Assembly: GCA_029821255.1 (NCBI GenBank)
Contig: JALGTS010000019.1
Coordinates: forward strand, 1-9,555
Reading direction: 5' to 3'
DNA length: 9,555 bases
DNA from: Candidatus Zipacnadia bacterium
GTDB taxonomy: Bacteria; Armatimonadota; Zipacnadia; Zipacnadales; Zipacnadaceae
Shown here: in pieces, positions 6,211 through 9,555 of the stretch
How the letters are laid out: each line of letters starts with the position of its first letter
How positions within the stretch are numbered: position 1 is the stretch's first letter
Program-made: the position numbers and the translations under genes
Notes under the pieces: generated by a model
What the model was told of the DNA's origin: nothing
Databases searched by the model: none
The model's input: the letters and a program-made list of their open reading frames with translations, nothing else

Positions 6211-7120
6211 CATTCTCCGTCAGCCGCATATAGAGCTGTTCCAGCGTTTCACGATGAGGGATTAGGCCGAAGACGCGGAGGCCTTCGTCCACCAACACCT
6301 CATTAATATCGGCGACAGCCGGCAGTGAGCAATAGACCTCCACGCCTTTTCGTCGGCTGTGCGCCTCAGCGACAGCGTGATAGCCGCGTAGGATCTGCAA
6401 GGCCCGCTGGGGGTTGTTGGTTAGAACCTCCAGTCGTACTTGCCGGCTGCCCAACAGCTCGTCAACGGAGCCGGCGGCAATCACCTGCCCATTGGTCAAC
6501 ACGGCCACGTGAGTACACAGCTCCTCCACCTCGTGGAGCAGATGGGTAGACAAAAACACCGTAACCGACCGCTCCCGGTTGAGCTTTCGTAGCAGGTTGC
6601 GGACTTCTACCTGCCCACGGGGATCCAGGCCGGAGGCCGGCTCGTCCAGGATCAGCAATTCGGGACTCGGCACCAACGCCTGAGCCAAATATAGGCGCTG
6701 GCGCATTCCATGGGAATAGGTCGCCACTTTGTCATTGGCACGATCTGCCAGCCCGACCAGTCCCAGAACCCTATCTATCTGCTGGTCAGAGGCACCTCCC
6801 GACAACGAGGCTAACAGTTCCAGGTTATCGCGGCCGGAGAGGTATCCGTAGAAAGCCGGCTCCTCTACCATAACGCCGACCGAATGGCGCATACGAACGG
6901 CCAACGAGCCAGCCGGCTGCCCGAACAGGCGGGCCTGACCCTTATTAGCGCGGACCAGCCCGGTGAGCACGCGAATAGCAGTCGTCTTACCGGCACCAAT
7001 AGGGCCTAGCAGCCCGTAGAGCTGACCCCGCCCCACCTCTATATCCAGCCCGCGCAGCGCCCAGGTGCGCCCATACCGCTTGGTGAGCCCCTGAGTTTCG
7101 ATGACAGCTTCACTGCTCAT
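6182..7120 (-). CDS. ABC exporter ATP-binding protein, BcrA/CcmA-like
   Basis: This 312-residue ATPase powers the permease encoded next. Walker A is GPIGAGKTT (39-47) with Lys45; the usual Asn of GPNGAGKT is Ile41. The Q-loop position reads VMVEEPAFY (83-91) with Glu in place of Gln, as often in BcrA-type ATPases. The signature is YSHGMRQRL (135-143) in place of LSGGQ. Walker B is LLILDE (155-160) with catalytic Glu160, the D-loop is SGLD (163-166), and the H-switch is His193 in LSTHLLHEVEEL. Residues 227-300 form the C-terminal extension typical of ABC-2 drug and polymer exporters. All catalytic residues are present, so it should be active. GGGAG (7134-7130) lies 9 nt before the ATG. It is the first gene of the minus-strand train, behind a TATAAT box. 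Confidence 0.96.
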   Translation of the reverse strand: MSSEAVIETQGLTKRYGRTWALRGLDIEVGRGQLYGLLGPIGAGKTTAIRVLTGLVRANKGQARLFGQPAGSLAVRMRHSVGVMVEEPAFYGYLSGRDNLELLASLSGGASDQQIDRVLGLVGLADRANDKVATYSHGMRQRLYLAQALVPSPELLILDEPASGLDPRGQVEVRNLLRKLNRERSVTVFLSTHLLHEVEELCTHVAVLTNGQVIAAGSVDELLGSRQVRLEVLTNNPQRALQILRGYHAVAEAHSRRKGVEVYCSLPAVADINEVLVDEGLRVFGLIPHRETLEQLYMRLTENDEVTPTADS

Positions 7121-7140
7121 ATTCGCCTGCTCCCATTACT

Positions 7141-7146
7141 ATTATA
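7141..7146 (-). promoter_or_regulatory. Candidate -10 box of the minus-strand operon
   Basis: TATAAT on the minus strand matches the sigma-70 -10 consensus exactly and lies 20 bp before the ATPase ATG. No good -35 is seen at 16-18 bp; the best 17-bp spacing gives AGGTTC. Transcription would begin around 7134, right at the GGGAG site, leaving a leader of only about 15 nt. The -10 box is clear in the sequence; its use is inferred, and an activator may be needed. Confidence 0.4.
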
Positions 7147-7204
7147 CCCCACTTATGATAACAGAACCTATGAAGATACGTCCATAGCAGCACCCCGCCG
7201 TAAG

Positions 7205-7233
7205 TTGCTGACTTGACGAAAGCGTGTTACAAT
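7205..7233 (+). promoter_or_regulatory. Sigma-70-like promoter of the propeller gene
   Basis: TTGCTG (7205-7210) and TACAAT (7228-7233) are separated by exactly 17 bp. The -10 matches the consensus at five of six positions. A better -35 hexamer, TTGACG (7213-7218), is only 9 bp from that -10, but 17 bp from ATAGGA, so a second overlapping arrangement is possible. Transcription would start near 7240 and give a leader of about 60 nt before the ATG at 7302. Together with the box for the opposite strand this makes 7121-7301 a divergent promoter region. Confidence 0.5.
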
Positions 7234-7290
7234 TGATAGGAAGCTATGTGGGCGACTCAGTATTGAAGGTTGTTGGCGGAAGCGTAGCTG

Positions 7291-7296
7291 AGGTGA
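7291..7296 (+). promoter_or_regulatory. Ribosome binding site of the propeller gene
   Basis: AGGTGA, fully complementary to the 3' end of 16S rRNA, lies 5 nt before the ATG at 7302. An in-frame TGA at 7299-7301 touches the ATG, so translation cannot begin further upstream. Confidence 0.8.
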
Positions 7297-7301
7297 GTTG
7301 A

Positions 7302-9555
7302 ATGCAGAACAAGCTGGGCTTACTGAAGACGGTTGGTGCCGCAGGGATGGTGGTTGGCTTCGTCTTCCTGTTGTACGGGCCAGCGGGGGCAGCCGCCGAG
7401 GAGCCGGTGGTGAATTACACCTGCACATTGTGTCCGACGTGCATGGTAGCGTTGGGCGATAGCCTGTATATCGGCACAGAGGGCGGGCTGGTCGAGCTGG
7501 ACCGGCAGACGAAGAAATTCCGCCGACTATACAGTACGGCTGACGGGCTCTCCTCGCTTCACATTACTGCCGTGGGCGGCAATGATAACTGGCTCATCGT
7601 TGGAACGTCTGGCGGCGCTGTTGCACGGGATCGAGCAACCAGTGAGTGGGTTCATCATGGAGGGCATACGGGGGACCACGTACAGGCTCGACCTGATGGC
7701 ACTTTCGCCATCACTCACCACATACGACGCTTTAATCACGTCGTTGGTGCGCTGGTATTTGATCCGCGGCAGCAGAAGTGGTCCTCTGTCGGACCACGCG
7801 GGTCCGCTACGCAGGTCCTGCTGGACGGCAGCCGTTGGTGGGCAGCGGCCGATGACCCCGGTGACAGGTTCGGTGTGGCAACGGGTAAGCTGGGACAGAA
7901 GGCTGACCACAACTGGCCGGGCAAAGAGCTACCGGATCTGCTCACGCGACTGTGCCTCACGGAGGCGGACGCCTGGGTTCTATTCCCAGACCAGTGGGGC
8001 ATGCGGCCTTACGCGCATGGCCTCGCGCGGATCGACAAGCAGACCTTCGAACTAACTACCTACGGCCCCGAAGATGGTCTGGTTGGTGAGTATGTCACTG
8101 CTGTCCAGCCCTGGGGAGCTGACTTGTGGGTGGCAGCCTCTGATACCTACCGTGAGGACATCCACCAGGTGGTCGCGCCCCAGTTGTGCCGCTACGACCA
8201 CAGCGCCGGGCGCTGGGTTAGGTACCCGAAGATAAGCAGTGGCCCGAAGGACGAAGTCACCGCCGTCAAGGTTATTGATGGTGAGGTCTGGGTTGCCTCG
8301 CGAGGATATAAGAAGATGGCGCAGGCGGAAGAGGCCCACCGAACCCGGGATTTTGGGGGCACTGAACCTACCCATCTGGCTATCAATCGCTACCGGCCTG
8401 CGACAGACTCCTGGGAGAGTTACGAGCTTCCAGTAGAGCATGGCACCTCGGCAATCAAGGACGTATGGGTCGCCAGGGATGTGATATGGCTGGTCGTTGA
8501 CCGGACGGATCGGGGGCCCTTCCCGGGGCGGGTAAGAAGCGGCCCAACCGGGCATTGGCTAATGAGCTACAACCGGGCCACCGGTCAGACCCACTGGCAC
8601 GGTACCCTCAAACCTAATCGCCGCTATGGCTATGCCTGGCCCCAGGGGTCCGTGTGCCAGGTCGTTGATGGTATCTTTTATGTAGTGATGGATGGAGCAG
8701 TGCGCTGGTACGATGAGCAATCCGCGCAATGGCAGACTGCGGAGATCCCCTCCGCGTTGCCCCGGCCGCTGGTCAAGGCCGTGGCGGTGGCGGGAGATGT
8801 CGCATATTTTGCCACCGAGGGCGGCTGCGTGGGCAAGGTCGGCGAAGATGGCAAGGTCGAAATGCTGGCGCGGCTGCTCGTATCCGGCCCCACTTGGGAC
8901 GTTCCCGAATTCGAAATCCAGCAACAGCCCGACGGAACGAAGCAGAGAATTCGGACCAATGAGCCTCCGCCGGCTCACGCCTGGGGGTTCGGCCTCCCGG
9001 CGGAGGTTGAGGATATCGCCGTAGATAACCAGGGCCGCATCTGGTTTGCCTGCCGTTACGGAAGGGGCGGATGGGGATGCCCTGCGGCTGGCTATCCCTG
9101 GTGGCAGATAGAGGCTCCTCCCGCTGGTGTCCAGGAAATCTTCGCTCCCTCGGGCCTGGCGGTGCTGGATCATGGCGAGTGGCTGGTGCCCAAGTTGTCC
9201 CCGTGGTCATACCGACAGCCCGCCGGGAAGGTGCCGGCGCGGCTTGTGCCCTGCTCGTCTCCTCCACGTCCGCCCGGTGCCGAACCCCAGTACCGCGAGG
9301 TACCCGGTGGTCCACCCGTGTTGGACAGCTACCGGTTAGAGCCGGCCCAGTGGGGACGGAAGATCACTTCCGGGGAACTGGGTGTAGCCTGCCTGGAACC
9401 GTATGATGCTGGGGTGCTGATAGGGACGATCGGCGATGGAGTGCATAAGTTCGATCTGGCCTTAGGAACGAGCCGCCGCCTCGCGCCGGGCGCCGAGTTG
9501 ACCGGCGCTCTCACACCCCCGCAGGGCTACGAGCACTTAAAGATTCATCCGGTAC
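7302..9555 (+). CDS. Exported beta-propeller protein (Reg_prop-like), 3' end outside the window
   Basis: The frame runs uninterrupted for 751 codons from ATG 7302 to the last base. A signal peptide covers residues 1 to about 31 (basic MQNKLGLLK, hydrophobic 11-27, AGAAA cleavage region). Then CTLCPTC places cysteines 41, 44 and 47 in a CxxCxxC cluster. The body is a series of propeller-like units. Strands such as LGDSLYIGTEGG (51-62), NDNWLIVGTSGG (94-105), GADLWVAAS (272-280), DGEVWVAS (326-333) and NQGRIWFAC (576-584) alternate with hairpins of the pattern aromatic-Asp-x-x-Thr-x-x-Trp, at 66-76, 153-160, 244-250, 298-305, 364-371, 422-431 and 469-477. This matches Reg_prop-type propellers, found in hybrid two-component sensors and in stand-alone exported proteins. 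Residues 651-672 are proline- and glycine-rich, perhaps a linker. Whether a membrane segment, kinase or other domain follows is not visible. The ligand is unknown. It is divergent from the exporter operon. Confidence 0.9.
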   Translation, partial: MQNKLGLLKTVGAAGMVVGFVFLLYGPAGAAAEEPVVNYTCTLCPTCMVALGDSLYIGTEGGLVELDRQTKKFRRLYSTADGLSSLHITAVGGNDNWLIVGTSGGAVARDRATSEWVHHGGHTGDHVQARPDGTFAITHHIRRFNHVVGALVFDPRQQKWSSVGPRGSATQVLLDGSRWWAAADDPGDRFGVATGKLGQKADHNWPGKELPDLLTRLCLTEADAWVLFPDQWGMRPYAHGLARIDKQTFELTTYGPEDGLVGEYVTAVQPWGADLWVAASDTYREDIHQVVAPQLCRYDHSAGRWVRYPKISSGPKDEVTAVKVIDGEVWVASRGYKKMAQAEEAHRTRDFGGTEPTHLAINRYRPATDSWESYELPVEHGTSAIKDVWVARDVIWLVVDRTDRGPFPGRVRSGPTGHWLMSYNRATGQTHWHGTLKPNRRYGYAWPQGSVCQVVDGIFYVVMDGAVRWYDEQSAQWQTAEIPSALPRPLVKAVAVAGDVAYFATEGGCVGKVGEDGKVEMLARLLVSGPTWDVPEFEIQQQPDGTKQRIRTNEPPPAHAWGFGLPAEVEDIAVDNQGRIWFACRYGRGGWGCPAAGYPWWQIEAPPAGVQEIFAPSGLAVLDHGEWLVPKLSPWSYRQPAGKVPARLVPCSSPPRPPGAEPQYREVPGGPPVLDSYRLEPAQWGRKITSGELGVACLEPYDAGVLIGTIGDGVHKFDLALGTSRRLAPGAELTGALTPPQGYEHLKIHPV

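Noticed and set aside
7582..8055. 157-codon plus-strand open frame
   Set aside because: It is in another frame inside the propeller gene and is Arg/Ser-rich with no domain; the propeller frame has regular beta-strand repeats.
8052..9315. Several long minus-strand open frames (8052-8555, 8559-9173, 8773-9315)
   Set aside because: They lie opposite the continuous plus-strand propeller frame, are rich in Pro, Arg and Gly, and show no domain or ribosome binding site. They are GC-driven shadows.
1..9555. CRISPR arrays, tRNA or rRNA genes, insertion sequences, attachment sites
   Set aside because: I saw no regularly spaced direct repeats, cloverleaf-like sequence, transposase or integrase frame, or flanking inverted repeats by eye.

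Overview
The window looks like ordinary chromosome from an uncultured, fairly GC-rich diderm bacterium. The support for a diderm is a lipobox lipoprotein with Ser at +2, a LolA-fold periplasmic protein and an extracytoplasmic beta-propeller. Gfo/Idh/MocA enzymes, Reg_prop-type propellers and single-pass proteins with sigma-like domains are common in groups such as Armatimonadota and Planctomycetota. That placement is an inference and I cannot confirm it from the sequence alone. I see no phage, IS, CRISPR or RNA gene.

Layout. Nearly everything from 179 to 7120 is one tightly packed minus-strand gene train. In order of transcription it holds an ABC-2 exporter ATPase (7120-6182), its permease (6210-5362), a secreted LolA/RseB-like protein (5351-4692), a single-pass membrane protein with a cytoplasmic ECF-sigma-region-2-like domain (4702-3863), a lipoprotein joining TPR-like repeats to a C39/BtrH-like module (3866-2091), and a YprB-type DEDDh exonuclease (2071-1253). 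Junctions are overlaps of 29, 11 and 4 bp or gaps of 10 and 19 bp, which argues for one operon with translational coupling. After 78 bp comes a Gfo/Idh/MocA oxidoreductase (1174-179), which may be a separate unit or the operon's tail. The 178 bp at the left edge hold no convincing gene.

A 181-bp divergent intergenic region (7121-7301) carries a TATAAT box for the minus operon and a TTGCTG-17-TACAAT promoter for a plus-strand gene. That gene starts at 7302 and stays open to the last base of the window (751 codons, no stop). It encodes an exported beta-propeller with a CxxCxxC cluster just after the signal peptide; its 3' end is outside the window.

Working together. The first five operon genes all act at the cell envelope. 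The most interesting part is the trio of LolA/RseB-fold protein, membrane-tethered sigma-like protein and pseudo-peptidase lipoprotein behind an exporter. It resembles the architecture of envelope-stress signalling, but the cytoplasmic domain looks like a sigma factor rather than an anti-sigma factor. The function is unproven.
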